A stretch of DNA of 64,000 nucleotides from Gluconacetobacter dulcium (GCF_014174165.1 NZ_JABEQN010000001.1:1-64000); one strand, 5' to 3'; shown: positions 22,265 through 31,208, counted from the stretch's first letter. A program made the numbers and translations. The notes: generated by a model not told the origin, from the sequence alone.

Positions 22265-23291
22265 CCCCCAGACCCGATGGCGGGGCTTTGCCCGCGCGTT
22301 CGCCGTCACGGCGGTCGTGCTCGGCGCAACCCTCTCCCTGTTCGTCGCCCTGGTCGATCCATGGGACATGCTCCCCCTGTCGCCGCCCTGGCACCGGATT
22401 CCGATTTCCAGCAACGCGCGCTACAGCATGCCGGCGCTGGCCATCAGCCCGCGTTTCGACTCGGCGATGGTCGGCACCTCGACCGGCCGCCTGCTGCAAC
22501 CGGCCATCCTCGACGCCCCGTTCGACGCGCATTTCGTCAACCTGGCCATGAACAGCGCCACGCCGTGGGAACAGGGCCGCATCCTGCGCCTGTTCCTGCG
22601 CCACCATCCCACCCCCCGCGTGGTGCTGATCGACATCGACGCCGAATGGTGCTTCGCCGACCGGCACGGCCTGTCCGAACCCAACCGGCCGATGCCGGAC
22701 TGGATGTACGAGGGCTCACCCTGGCGCGGCTATACCGAGATGTTGACCATGTATGCGGTGCAGGAAGCCGCCAACCAGTTCATGTGGCTGATCGGGCACA
22801 AGCAGCAGCGCTTCGGCTCCGACGGCTATACCAGCTTCGTCCCCCCCGACAGCCGCTACGACCCGCGCCGGGTCGACGAACTGTTCCGCACCTGGGCCTT
22901 CGACACGGCGAAGGCGGACGGCCCCGCCCGCGCCCCCGCCTCCGTCCCGTTCCTGATCGACCTGCTGGCCGCCATTCCGGCGGAAACCACCAAGATCCTG
23001 TGGTTCCCCCCGTCATCGCGGGAACAGCAGGGCGCACCGGGCAGCCAGGTCGCGGCGACCCGCGCCGCCTGCCGCACCGCCATGGCCGCCATCGCCCGCG
23101 CCACCCCGCACACCATGGCGATCGATTTCGAAATCCCCGGCCCCGTCGCCGACAGCCGGGCCAGCTTCTGGGACCCGATCCATTACCGCCAGGCGGTCGC
23201 CCACATGGTGATGGACGATCTGGCGGCCGCCGCCATGGGTCGAGACGTGCCCGCGACGCAGGGCAGGGTTCTGGTGCCACCCCATCCTTGA
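22239..23291 (+). CDS. SGNH-like membrane-anchored protein, partner of the MBOAT acyltransferase
   Basis: I recognise the architecture, not a named family. An N-terminal signal anchor (FAVTAVVLGATLSLFVALVDP) is followed by a periplasmic domain with a candidate nucleophile in VGTSTGR (Ser81) and a candidate Asp/His pair in FWDPIHYRQ (Asp312, His315), the spacing seen in AlgJ/AlgX/DltD-type proteins. 350 aa. Its position directly behind the MBOAT gene with a 26-bp overlap argues for an acyl-transfer pair. The catalytic assignment is inference. Confidence 0.65.
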   Translation: MPSSISSSDPQTRWRGFARAFAVTAVVLGATLSLFVALVDPWDMLPLSPPWHRIPISSNARYSMPALAISPRFDSAMVGTSTGRLLQPAILDAPFDAHFVNLAMNSATPWEQGRILRLFLRHHPTPRVVLIDIDAEWCFADRHGLSEPNRPMPDWMYEGSPWRGYTEMLTMYAVQEAANQFMWLIGHKQQRFGSDGYTSFVPPDSRYDPRRVDELFRTWAFDTAKADGPARAPASVPFLIDLLAAIPAETTKILWFPPSSREQQGAPGSQVAATRAACRTAMAAIARATPHTMAIDFEIPGPVADSRASFWDPIHYRQAVAHMVMDDLAAAAMGRDVPATQGRVLVPPHP

Positions 23292-23414
23292 TGGCCGCCC
23301 CCCTTGCCGGACGGCTTCCATCTGATAAGGAGACAGAACCCGTCCACGGGCGCTCCGTCGCCTGCCCACCTTTTTCCAGCCCCGTCTCGGGACGTGCTGC
23401 GATATGGAGAGGCT

Positions 23415-24548
23415 GTGAACAGTACCGATCGCGGTCCGGAATGGTCCCTGGAGGCCAGCGACACTGCCAACGTGATCGTCCTGTCCGGCGACTGGATCGC
23501 CCAGCAGGGCCACGTCCCCGATTTCCCGTCCGACGGGCTGCGCCAGGCACGACCGGGCCAGAAGCTGACCTTCCGCACCGATCGTCTGGGCCGCTGGGAT
23601 ACCGGGCTGATCGGCTTCCTCTGGGCGCTCAAGCAGGGCGCGGCCCAGGCGCATCTGGAGATGGACGCCGACACCCTGCCCGACGCGGCGCACAAGCTGC
23701 TCGACCTGCTGCCCGACCGGCCGGCCCCCGCGCCTCCCATCCCCCGGCGCCGCTTCGCCCCCCTCGCCACAATCGGCAGCCTGACGATCGACAGCCTGAC
23801 CGAAATCGGCACCGTCACCGAACTGGGCGTCGAGACCGCGAAAGGCGGCGTCGCCAGCCTGACCGGGCGCGGCCGGATGCGCCTGACCGACCTGATGTCG
23901 AACATCCGCGACGCCGGCCCCTCGGCGCTGCTGATCGTCAGCGTCGTGAATTTTCTCGTCGGCGCGATCCTGGCCTTCGTCGGCGCGGTCCAACTGCGCA
24001 AATTCGCGGCGGACATCTACGTCGCCAGCCTGGTCGGCATCGCGATGGTGCGCGAGATGTCGGCGGTGATGACGGCGATCATCATGGCCGGCCGCACCGG
24101 CGGCGCCTATGCCGCGCGCATCGCCACCATGCAGGGCAACGAGGAAATCGACGCCCTGACCGTCTTCGGCATCCCGGTCTCCAGCTATATCATCCTGCCG
24201 TCCATCCTCAGCCTCACCGCCACCATGCCGTTCCTGTATCTGTACGGCTCGCTGGTCGGCATGCTGGGCGGCTTCACGGTGGCGATCGGCATGCTGTCCG
24301 TCACCGGGGCCGGCTATTTCCACCAGACGCTCAATGCCGTGGCGCTGGACCAGTTCGGGTTCGGCTTCGTCAAGAGCATCTTCTTCGCCATCCTGATCGG
24401 GCTGACCAGTTGCCGCATCGGCCTGCAAGCCGGCCGCAGCGCCGCCGATGTCGGCGTGGCGGCAACCCGCGCGGTGGTGGTTGGCATCGTGGGCGTCATC
24501 GCGCTGGACGCGATCTTCGCCGTCATCGCGACGACGATCGGACTCTGA
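23415..24548 (+). CDS. mlaE: Mla-type ABC permease with N-terminal STAS-like domain (MlaE family)
   Basis: Inner-membrane permease of a phospholipid/hydrophobic-compound ABC transporter. I chose GTG 23415 because GGAGA lies directly upstream; the frame is open back to TTG 23304 without a matching ribosome-binding site. Residues 1-100 resemble a STAS domain. The MlaE domain follows with family blocks VREMSAVMTAIIMAGRTGGAYAA (two stretches) and MQGNEEIDALTVFGI, then several hydrophobic helices. About 377 aa. First gene of a four-gene Mla set. Confidence 0.88.
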   Translation: MNSTDRGPEWSLEASDTANVIVLSGDWIAQQGHVPDFPSDGLRQARPGQKLTFRTDRLGRWDTGLIGFLWALKQGAAQAHLEMDADTLPDAAHKLLDLLPDRPAPAPPIPRRRFAPLATIGSLTIDSLTEIGTVTELGVETAKGGVASLTGRGRMRLTDLMSNIRDAGPSALLIVSVVNFLVGAILAFVGAVQLRKFAADIYVASLVGIAMVREMSAVMTAIIMAGRTGGAYAARIATMQGNEEIDALTVFGIPVSSYIILPSILSLTATMPFLYLYGSLVGMLGGFTVAIGMLSVTGAGYFHQTLNAVALDQFGFGFVKSIFFAILIGLTSCRIGLQAGRSAADVGVAATRAVVVGIVGVIALDAIFAVIATTIGL

Positions 24549-24549
24549 C

Positions 24550-25347
24550 ATGGCGCCCCAAACCCCCGACACCGACAGCCGCGAAACCCTGATGTCCCTT
24601 CAGGATGTCACCCTCGCATTCGGACCGAAAGTGATCCAGAAGGGCATCTCCTTCGACATCAAGCGCGGCAGCATCTTCGCCGTCATGGGCGGATCGGGCT
24701 GCGGCAAGAGCACCGTCCTCAAAAGCATGATCGGCCTGCTGAAGCCCGCCGCCGGTCATTATCTGGTCGATGGCGAGGATTACTGGACATCCGACCCGGC
24801 CCACCGCCAGACGGTCAGCCGGCGCTTCGGCGTGCTGTTCCAGAGCGCGGCGTTGTGGAGTTCGCTCACAGTCGGCGAAAACGTCGCCCTGCCGATGCAG
24901 ATGCTCACGAAGATGGACCCGGCCACCGTCCGCAACCAGGTGGAACTCAAGCTGGGTCTGGTCGGCATGCTGCATGCCATCGACCAGTATCCGTCGGAAG
25001 TCAGCGGCGGCATGAAAAAGCGCGCCGGCCTGGCCCGCGCCATGGCGCTGGACCCGGACATCCTGTTCTTCGACGAACCCTCCGCCGGGCTAGACCCGAT
25101 CACCTCCGCCCGGCTCGACGACCTGATCCTGAACCTGCGCGACGGGCTGGGGGCCACCATCGTCATCGTCAGCCACGAACTGCCCAGCCTGTTCAAGATC
25201 GCCGATGACGGGATCTTCCTCGACGCCAAGACCAAGACCCCGATCGCCCACGGCGCGCCGTCCTGGCTCCACGATCACTGCGACGAACCGCAGGTCCACG
25301 CCTTCATGCACCGCGAACGCGAAACCGAGTCCGGGAGGACCGACTGA
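24550..25347 (+). CDS. mlaF: Mla-type ABC transporter ATP-binding protein
   Basis: ATPase partner of the upstream permease. Walker A GGSGCGKST, Q-loop in VLFQSAALWSSLTV, signature motif SEVSGGMKKRAGLARAMA, Walker B ILFFDEPSAGLDPI, and the H-loop in IVSHELPS. The GGMKKR form of the signature is characteristic of the MlaF/Mkl branch. 265 aa. ATG 24550 is 1 bp after the permease stop. Confidence 0.93.
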   Translation: MAPQTPDTDSRETLMSLQDVTLAFGPKVIQKGISFDIKRGSIFAVMGGSGCGKSTVLKSMIGLLKPAAGHYLVDGEDYWTSDPAHRQTVSRRFGVLFQSAALWSSLTVGENVALPMQMLTKMDPATVRNQVELKLGLVGMLHAIDQYPSEVSGGMKKRAGLARAMALDPDILFFDEPSAGLDPITSARLDDLILNLRDGLGATIVIVSHELPSLFKIADDGIFLDAKTKTPIAHGAPSWLHDHCDEPQVHAFMHRERETESGRTD

Positions 25348-25350
25348 CCC

Positions 25351-26325
25351 ATGGCAAATCGAGAAACGATCGTTGGCGCCTTTGTCGTCGGGGGCGTGGC
25401 CCTGGGCATGGGGGCGCTGGTCTTCTTCGGCAATTTCAATCTCTTCTCGCCCACCAAGGAGGCGACCGTGGTCTTCCAGGGCTCGACGTCGGGCCTGAGC
25501 ATCGGCGCCCCGGTCACGTTCCGCGGGGTCCGGGTCGGCGCGGTCGATGCCATCTCGATCACCTATGACGCCCGCACCCACGCCGCCTATATCCCGGTAT
25601 CGGTCCAGCTCCAGCCCAACAGCATCTCCATCGCCGGCGCCTCGGGCACGCACCGCAGCATCAGCCTGCAGAACATGATCGACCACGGGCTGCGCGCCTC
25701 GCTGAACATGCAGAGCTTCGTCACCGGCCAGGCCGAAATCGATCTCGATTTCGACCCTTCCGCTCCCGCCGTGCTGCACCCCGATATCGTCACCGGCAAG
25801 GATATCGAAATTCCCACCCGCCAGTCCGCGATCCAGAAGGTGCAGGAAACCCTGACCCAACTGCCTCTGAAGGAACTGGCCGACAACGCCCAGGCCGCCT
25901 TGGCCAGCATCAAGCAGTTGAGCGAACGGCTGGATCAGGACCTGCCGCCGCTGGTCGACAGCATCAAGCAGACCTCCGACCATTCGCGTATCGCCGTCGA
26001 CAGCGCGACCCACGCCATCCAGGACCTGGAGCAGCGGCTGGACACGACGCTGACGGCCATCGACCGACTGGCCACCACCGGCACCCAGCAGCTCGACGCC
26101 CGAGGCGCCGACCTGCACCAGTTGCTGCACAGCGCCAACGATACGGTGATCCAGGCGCGCGACAGCCTGTCCGCCCTGCATGACATGACATCGCCCCGCT
26201 CGGCCGACCGCGCGAACATCGACTCCACCCTGCGCGACCTGTCCGCCGCCGCCGCTGCCCTGCGTGGCTTCGCCAGCGACGTCGAGCGTAATCCGCAACT
26301 CCTCCTAATGGGACGCCGCCCATGA
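25351..26325 (+). CDS. mlaD: MCE-domain lipid-transport protein (MlaD/PqiB family)
   Basis: Membrane-anchored periplasmic protein that forms the hydrophobic channel for substrate. One N-terminal helix (IVGAFVVGGVALGMGALVFFG) precedes the single MCE domain (VVFQGSTSGLSIGAPVTFRG...VGAVDAISI), then a long helical C-terminal half with repeated TH/DL motifs that may form a coiled coil. 324 aa. The stop TGA at 26323-26325 overlaps an ATG of the following gene, and the repeat element begins at its last base. Confidence 0.92.
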   Translation: MANRETIVGAFVVGGVALGMGALVFFGNFNLFSPTKEATVVFQGSTSGLSIGAPVTFRGVRVGAVDAISITYDARTHAAYIPVSVQLQPNSISIAGASGTHRSISLQNMIDHGLRASLNMQSFVTGQAEIDLDFDPSAPAVLHPDIVTGKDIEIPTRQSAIQKVQETLTQLPLKELADNAQAALASIKQLSERLDQDLPPLVDSIKQTSDHSRIAVDSATHAIQDLEQRLDTTLTAIDRLATTGTQQLDARGADLHQLLHSANDTVIQARDSLSALHDMTSPRSADRANIDSTLRDLSAAAAALRGFASDVERNPQLLLMGRRP

Positions 26326-27074
26326 AAAACCGCTCTGCCAGCCGGGCTGCCGGCGATCCGACGCGCGTCCACTGCGCTTCGCTGCTCACGGCCATCAAGG
26401 CCGCTCCGCTGCGATGCTCGCGGACACACGCCGGGCGTGCCGCTGCGCGGCACTCTCGCTCGGCAGCCCGGCTGGCAGAGCGGTTTTTGTCACCTCGCGC
26501 TTCAGCACGCCTGCTCGCCCTGCTGCTACCGGCCATGGTCGCCGCGTGCGCTTCGCCGCCGGTGCGGTTCTACACGCTGGGCGCGCCGGCCATCGCCACG
26601 GGCGCGGTGCCGGTCGGCAGCGTCACCCCGACGACGCCGGTCGTCACGGTCGCCCGCGTCACCCTGCCCGATTATCTCGATGGCCAGGACCTGATCGCCC
26701 GCGACGGCAACCGGATCGAACGCAGCGCCACCGGCCGCTGGGCCAGCCGCCTGTCGCTCGGCGCCACCGACCTGATTACCGCGCGACTGGCCGAAAGCCG
26801 CACCGACCTGTTCGTGACCGACCAGCCGCAGGTCCTGCCCGCGACCTGGCGCCTCGCGGTGAATATCAGCCGCCTCGACATCGCGCATGACGGCACGGCA
26901 TCGCTCGTGGCCGACTGGTCGATCGTCCCGCATGATGAACGCCAGCCCCTGCTGCACCAGCGCGCCAGCCTGACCCGCCAAGGCCCCGCCGCGACCGACG
27001 ATCAGGTCGCGACCCTGACCCAGGCGATCCTGAACGATCTGGCGGAGCGCATCGCCGCAAGCTGGCCACGCTGA
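26322..27074 (+). CDS. ABC-type transport auxiliary lipoprotein (PqiC/DUF330-like), N-terminus altered by a repeat
   Basis: Likely outer-membrane lipoprotein of the Mla/Pqi system. Recognisable from ACASPPVRFYTLGAPA onward, with VVTVARVTLPDYLDGQDLI, RWASRLSLGATDLITARL and NISRLDIAHDG. The lipobox is MVAAC. From ATG 26322 (ATGA overlap with mlaD) the protein is 250 aa, but its first 55 residues are encoded by the inserted repeat, giving an implausibly long, basic, arginine-rich region before the hydrophobic segment. TTG 26487, at the inner end of the repeat's right arm, would give a normal signal (SPRASARLLALLLPAMVAAC) and a protein of about 195 aa. I consider TTG the more functional start. 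Confidence 0.8.
   Translation: MKNRSASRAAGDPTRVHCASLLTAIKAAPLRCSRTHAGRAAARHSRSAARLAERFLSPRASARLLALLLPAMVAACASPPVRFYTLGAPAIATGAVPVGSVTPTTPVVTVARVTLPDYLDGQDLIARDGNRIERSATGRWASRLSLGATDLITARLAESRTDLFVTDQPQVLPATWRLAVNISRLDIAHDGTASLVADWSIVPHDERQPLLHQRASLTRQGPAATDDQVATLTQAILNDLAERIAASWPR
26325..26488. repeat. Dispersed structured repeat, full-length copy B
   Basis: A 164-bp unit with perfect 28-bp inverted arms (26325-26352 and 26461-26488) around a 108-bp core (26353-26460). The core is an ungapped homologue of copy A at 10561-10668 in opposite orientation, but the outer arm sequence is different. It sits between the mlaD stop and the signal-peptide region of the lipoprotein gene and is read through in frame from ATG 26322. 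Confidence 0.82.
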
Positions 27075-27109
27075 CGCCAACCAACCGCGCCTGACCAACG
27101 CATCGGGAT

Positions 27110-27149
27110 GCAAGGGCCGAGGCCCTTGCCGGGTTCGGGCAGAGCCCGA
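27110..27149. repeat. Tandem GC-rich hairpins in intergenic DNA
   Basis: Two adjacent stem-loops after the lipoprotein gene: GCAAGGGCC (27110-27118) with GGCCCTTGC (27121-27129), then TCGGGC/GCCCGA at 27135-27149. The layout resembles common GC-rich intergenic palindromic repeats of acetic acid bacteria, and the pair could terminate the mla operon. The remaining 27075-27195 shows no gene. Confidence 0.45.
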
Positions 27150-27195
27150 CCTTGACTCCCCGGCGCGCCGCCCCCGGACAGAGAACGGAAAAGCG

Positions 27196-27762
27196 ATGAG
27201 CCCATTGGATGATTTCCTGCCGCGCTTCGATTTCAGCGAGCGGCACACGATCGACATCGCCGCTCCGGCCCACCGCATCATGGACATGGCCGCCGCGTGG
27301 CGGAACAAGGACGATCCGCTGATCCGCGCCGCCATCCGCCTGCGGGAGATACCCGCCCGGCTGCTCGGCCACACACGGCAACAGCCTCTGGACATTTCCG
27401 ACTTCACATTGCTGGAGCGGCGGGGCGACGCGGCTCTGGTCTACGGCCTGATCGGTGCGTTCTGGCAGGCGGATTACGGGCTGCACGACATCCCGTCGGC
27501 GGACGCCTTTCGCGCCCCGCGCACGGACGATGTCTGCAAGCTGGTCATCGGCTTCACACTCCAGCCCGGTGCCGGACCCACCCGCCGCCTGACGACCGAA
27601 ACCCGCGTGCTGTGCGCCACGGCCCACGCAAAGCGCCGCTTCACGCCCTACTGGTATCTGATCCGACCCGTCAGCGGCCTGATCCGCCGCCGCGTGCTCG
27701 CGACCATCCGCGACCGATCGACCTCACCGCCCACTCGCCAGCCGGGTGGCGCATTATCATGA
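27196..27762 (+). CDS. Conserved hypothetical protein, SRPBCC/DUF2867-like
   Basis: Cytoplasmic protein without signal or membrane segments. The layout (HTIDIAAPAHRIMDMA at the start, LVYGLIGAFW in the middle, then TETRVLCATAHAKRRFTPYW and LIRPVSGLIRRRVL) resembles START/SRPBCC-fold proteins of the DUF2867 type that bind small hydrophobic molecules. This is a fold-level impression, not a firm match. 188 aa. Its stop overlaps the glutathione-transferase start (ATGA), so the two are co-translated. Confidence 0.6.
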   Translation: MSPLDDFLPRFDFSERHTIDIAAPAHRIMDMAAAWRNKDDPLIRAAIRLREIPARLLGHTRQQPLDISDFTLLERRGDAALVYGLIGAFWQADYGLHDIPSADAFRAPRTDDVCKLVIGFTLQPGAGPTRRLTTETRVLCATAHAKRRFTPYWYLIRPVSGLIRRRVLATIRDRSTSPPTRQPGGALS

Positions 27763-28391
27763 AACTGCACGATTACCCCACGGCCCCCAACCCACGGCGT
27801 GTCCGTTTCTTCATGGCCGAGAAAGGGCTGGCGATCCCGACCGTCACGGTCGATCTGGCGCAACGCGCGCAGTTCGCACCGGCCTTCCGCGCCCTCAATC
27901 CCGCCTGCACCGTTCCGGTGCTGGAACTGGACGACGGCACCGCGATCAGCGAGGTCCCCGTCATCTGCCGCTATCTGGAAGATCGGCACCCCACCCCCAC
28001 GCTGATGGGCGACACGGCGGAGCATCGCGCCGTCATCGGCATGTGGGACCGCCGCATGGAAAATGACGGCTATCTTGCCGCGATGGAGGCCGTGCGCAAC
28101 AGCCTGCCGGGGCTGGCGGGGCGCGCCCTGGTCGGTCCGCACAATTATGCGCAGATCCCCGACCTCGCCGCGCGCGGCCGTCAGAGACTGGCCGATTTCA
28201 TGACCGACCTGAATGTCCGCCTGCGCGACACGTCCCATATCGCGGGCGAGGCTTTCTCGATCGCCGACATCACCGCCTTCGTCACGCTCGATTTCGCGCG
28301 CGCCCGGCTGAAGCTGGCCCTGCCCGACGAGGCCACTGCCCTGCACGCCTGGTTCACCCGGATCGCAGCCCGCCCAGGCGCTCAGGCGTAA
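27759..28391 (+). CDS. Glutathione S-transferase family protein
   Basis: Thioredoxin-fold N-terminal domain (MKLHDYPTAPNPRRVRFF, then NPACTVPVLELDDGTAISE with the cis-proline and the SE glutathione-binding pair) and a helical C-terminal domain ending in the N-capping-box region SIADITAFVTLDFARA. 210 aa. The N-terminal PTAPNPRRV arrangement offers a serine/asparagine-type rather than tyrosine-type catalytic centre. Substrate unknown. Confidence 0.88.
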   Translation: MKLHDYPTAPNPRRVRFFMAEKGLAIPTVTVDLAQRAQFAPAFRALNPACTVPVLELDDGTAISEVPVICRYLEDRHPTPTLMGDTAEHRAVIGMWDRRMENDGYLAAMEAVRNSLPGLAGRALVGPHNYAQIPDLAARGRQRLADFMTDLNVRLRDTSHIAGEAFSIADITAFVTLDFARARLKLALPDEATALHAWFTRIAARPGAQA

Positions 28392-28467
28392 CTCTTCTCC
28401 AGACCGGAATGGCGATGCCGATCACCATAAGGAATCCCCGCCCCCGGAAAGCCTGACAGACGCGGCG

Positions 28468-29586
28468 TCACCGCCCCTGCGCGGGCGGCGTACCCGGCGT
28501 GTGCTCCCCATAGCGGTCCCAATGCAGCGCCAGTTCGCGCACCACGACGCTGCCGACCTGATAGGCGGCGGCCACAGCAGGCAGATAGCCCGAATACCCG
28601 CCTTCGCTGGCCTCGGATTTCAGCAGTTGGGCAGCCGTCTCGCCCGGTGGCGGCATGTCGAAATTGCTGGCGGTTCGCAGCACCAGCACGCGATCCGGGT
28701 TCACCCGCCCCGCCTGGGCCTGAAGCGTCAGGGCCTGCATAAGGCCGACATCCTCCTCCGCCGTGGTCGCGAAGGTACCCTTGCCCCCGGTCCAGTAGCC
28801 GACCCAGCGCTCGGCCCACCGATTCATGCGCGCACCGACCCAGAATGTCTCGCTGGAGAGCGTATCGCCCAGCAGCACCGCCGGCGGCTTCTGCGCCTGC
28901 GGATACCCGACATAGCGCGCCCGGATCGCCTTCAGCGCCGGCGTGTCGGGCAATGTCACCGAGCGCGTCAGATTATACGCCCAGGCGACCAGCGCGGGAT
29001 TGAGCGTATATTCCATGTCGCCGGAGAGCGAATGCAGGGGCGGCACCGGGCTGTCGGTCGGCGTGCTGCCCTGCACCGGCGTATAGCCGTCCGGCCAGTC
29101 GGATGGAATTTCGCGCGCATCGACGGCATGCGCCAGCCCGCCATTGACGATGCGCGGCGCCCACACCGCCCCGCCGACCGATCCGAAATTGGGATCGATC
29201 CCCGCGATGCCCGCCAGTACGAAATAAGCCCGCCGCAGGTCGAAACGCGGGTCCAGCACCAGCGCGGTGATGGCCGAGGCCATATGTTCCGGCCCCTCGC
29301 CACTGGCGATGCCAAGCACCTGCAAGTCGGGATTGTAACGCATCACCCCATGCCACGTACCCGGCGCCGGCAGTTCCTGCCGTAGAGGCAACTTTTCCAC
29401 CCAGGTCTGGAACTCGCCCGGCGTGTCGCCGGTATCCTTGCCGATCTCGAACGTGGTCACCACCACCACGCGCACGGGAATCTGCTCCGCACGCGCCGCG
29501 ACCGCACCACCGGCGACCATTGTCCCCAGCAGACACACCACCGCCAGCCGTCGCCCCGCCCATTTCCGCATTATGCCTGTCCTCAT
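28468..29586 (-). CDS. Purine nucleoside permease (NUP family), exported
   Basis: Member of the NUP family (PF06516-like), named after fungal purine nucleoside permeases but phosphorylase-like in fold. It has a signal peptide (LAVVCLLGTMVAGGAVAARA), then IPVRVVVVTTFEIGKDTGD, GIASGEGPEHMASAI, VLAGIAGIDPNFGSVGGAVWA and VLVLRTASNFDMPPPG. 372 aa. The start overlaps the adenosine deaminase stop by 4 bp (29583-29586), so both products are made together and both are probably periplasmic. Confidence 0.85.
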   Translation of the reverse strand: MRTGIMRKWAGRRLAVVCLLGTMVAGGAVAARAEQIPVRVVVVTTFEIGKDTGDTPGEFQTWVEKLPLRQELPAPGTWHGVMRYNPDLQVLGIASGEGPEHMASAITALVLDPRFDLRRAYFVLAGIAGIDPNFGSVGGAVWAPRIVNGGLAHAVDAREIPSDWPDGYTPVQGSTPTDSPVPPLHSLSGDMEYTLNPALVAWAYNLTRSVTLPDTPALKAIRARYVGYPQAQKPPAVLLGDTLSSETFWVGARMNRWAERWVGYWTGGKGTFATTAEEDVGLMQALTLQAQAGRVNPDRVLVLRTASNFDMPPPGETAAQLLKSEASEGGYSGYLPAVAAAYQVGSVVVRELALHWDRYGEHTPGTPPAQGR

Positions 29587-31160
29587 CCCGGTCCATGCCC
29601 CTTCGCGGGCACGACGGACGCATTCCGCCCCGCCGCGCGGATCATCGTGGTTTCAAAATCATGCAGACGCGCTTCCAGCGTCCATTGCAGCCGCGCCTTC
29701 TCGCTCGCGGCCAGAAAATCATGGCACGCCCCCGCTTCAGGCACCGCCCCAGCCGGGACAGAGGCACAGGCCGCAACCATACGGAACGGCATCACCCCGC
29801 GCCACAGGCTGGCGCCGGGGACGAAGGCATATTCCAGCCCCGAACGCGACAGGTCGCGCAACGCGGCATAATCCAGCGCATAGACCGTCGCCGCCCGCGC
29901 ATATTCATGCGTCAGGTCGATGCGCGACACCCCCTCGTCATCGGTCGACAGCGCCACCGGCACCCCCGCCGCGCGATAGGCGTTGAGCGGATGCCCCGCC
30001 CCGACGATGCCGAGAATAACGTCATTGCTGGTCAGGTTGATCTCCACCATCACCCGGCGCCGCGCCATTTCCGCCATCAGCCCGTCAGGATCGTCCTCAT
30101 GCAGGATATCCACCCCATGCCCGATCCGCCGCGCGCCCGCGATCTCCACCGCCTGCCGGATATGGTCCCGCAACCCTTCGGGCGGCACCAGCCCCGGCGC
30201 CAGTTCCCCGGCATGAAGCGACAGTTTCACCCCCGGATCGCGCGCCGCCAGCCAGCCGAACATCCGCATATGCAGGCCATAATCCCGCATCGCCACCGCA
30301 TCGTCCTCGGGCGCCACGATATTCACGCCGACAAAGCGCGGATCGGCCTTGACCAGCGCGTAGCCGAAATCAAGCTGCGGAAAGACCATGGCCGGCGGCA
30401 TGGTGCGGATGGTCTGGTACAGATAGCGCACCGCCACCCCGCATCCCGGCGCGGCCTGCGCGGTCCCGCAATGCAGCACGGCCCGCATCCGCGTCTCCAT
30501 CGCATCGACCTCCTGCCGCGCCGCCCCGACCAGCGCCGGCAGTTCGGCGGCGATGGCGCGATCGGCCTCGGCAAAAGCCTCGCCCTGCAACGGATGCCGC
30601 ACCCCCAGCCCCGCCACCGGACCAAGCTGGGGCGAGATCATCAATTCCAGATACAGCACATGATCGCCGGCCGCGTGCGTCACCGCCTCGGCCAGCATAT
30701 CGCCACCATGGGCGGCCTGCACGGCTCCGAACCGCCCGAACGTCGCGAAGAAATGGTCATGCCCCGACCGGTCCGAAGCCGTCGGCACGAAATCGCGCAT
30801 CGACAGCGCATCGATCATGCCGGCCCGCAGATCCGGCTTGCCGGCAAGTTCGGCGGCCCGAACCCGCCCCGCTTCATCCGGTGCACAGGCGCCCTTGAGA
30901 ATCCGCCCCTGCGCGGGCGAAACGCACAACCCGTCCTGGGCCGCCCAATCCAGCATGTTCTCGGCATAAATCGCGCCGGCCAGATGATTATGCAGGTCCG
31001 CCCCCTTGGGCATGGCACGCAGCAATTCCTCCAGCCGGGCCGGATCGCGATCCAGCATCACGAACGCGCGCGACGCGGCATCGGACGAGGGCGCGGCGGC
31101 AGCGGCGGCAGACAGAAGCAGGCCGGCGGCCAGACCAGAGACAATGAAGAATCGTGACAT
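29583..31160 (-). CDS. Exported adenosine/AMP deaminase-like amidohydrolase
   Basis: Metal-dependent deaminase related to secreted ADGF-type adenosine deaminases. Signal peptide FIVSGLAAGLLLSAAAAAA. Metal site MPKGADLHNHLAGAIY (HxH), substrate site KLSLHAGEL, RIGHGVDIL, and VALSTDDEGVSR near the end match the ADA fold in order. About 525 aa from ATG 31160; the frame is also open to TTG 31187. Long insertions relative to the roughly 340-aa cytoplasmic Add fit the secreted branch. It pairs with the downstream nucleoside permease for purine nucleoside scavenging. Confidence 0.88.
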   Translation of the reverse strand: MSRFFIVSGLAAGLLLSAAAAAAPSSDAASRAFVMLDRDPARLEELLRAMPKGADLHNHLAGAIYAENMLDWAAQDGLCVSPAQGRILKGACAPDEAGRVRAAELAGKPDLRAGMIDALSMRDFVPTASDRSGHDHFFATFGRFGAVQAAHGGDMLAEAVTHAAGDHVLYLELMISPQLGPVAGLGVRHPLQGEAFAEADRAIAAELPALVGAARQEVDAMETRMRAVLHCGTAQAAPGCGVAVRYLYQTIRTMPPAMVFPQLDFGYALVKADPRFVGVNIVAPEDDAVAMRDYGLHMRMFGWLAARDPGVKLSLHAGELAPGLVPPEGLRDHIRQAVEIAGARRIGHGVDILHEDDPDGLMAEMARRRVMVEINLTSNDVILGIVGAGHPLNAYRAAGVPVALSTDDEGVSRIDLTHEYARAATVYALDYAALRDLSRSGLEYAFVPGASLWRGVMPFRMVAACASVPAGAVPEAGACHDFLAASEKARLQWTLEARLHDFETTMIRAAGRNASVVPAKGHGPG

Positions 31161-31208
31161 CAGGCGATGGTGCGGCGATCGATTCAAAAACGCAACAGGC
31201 TGCGCCCG

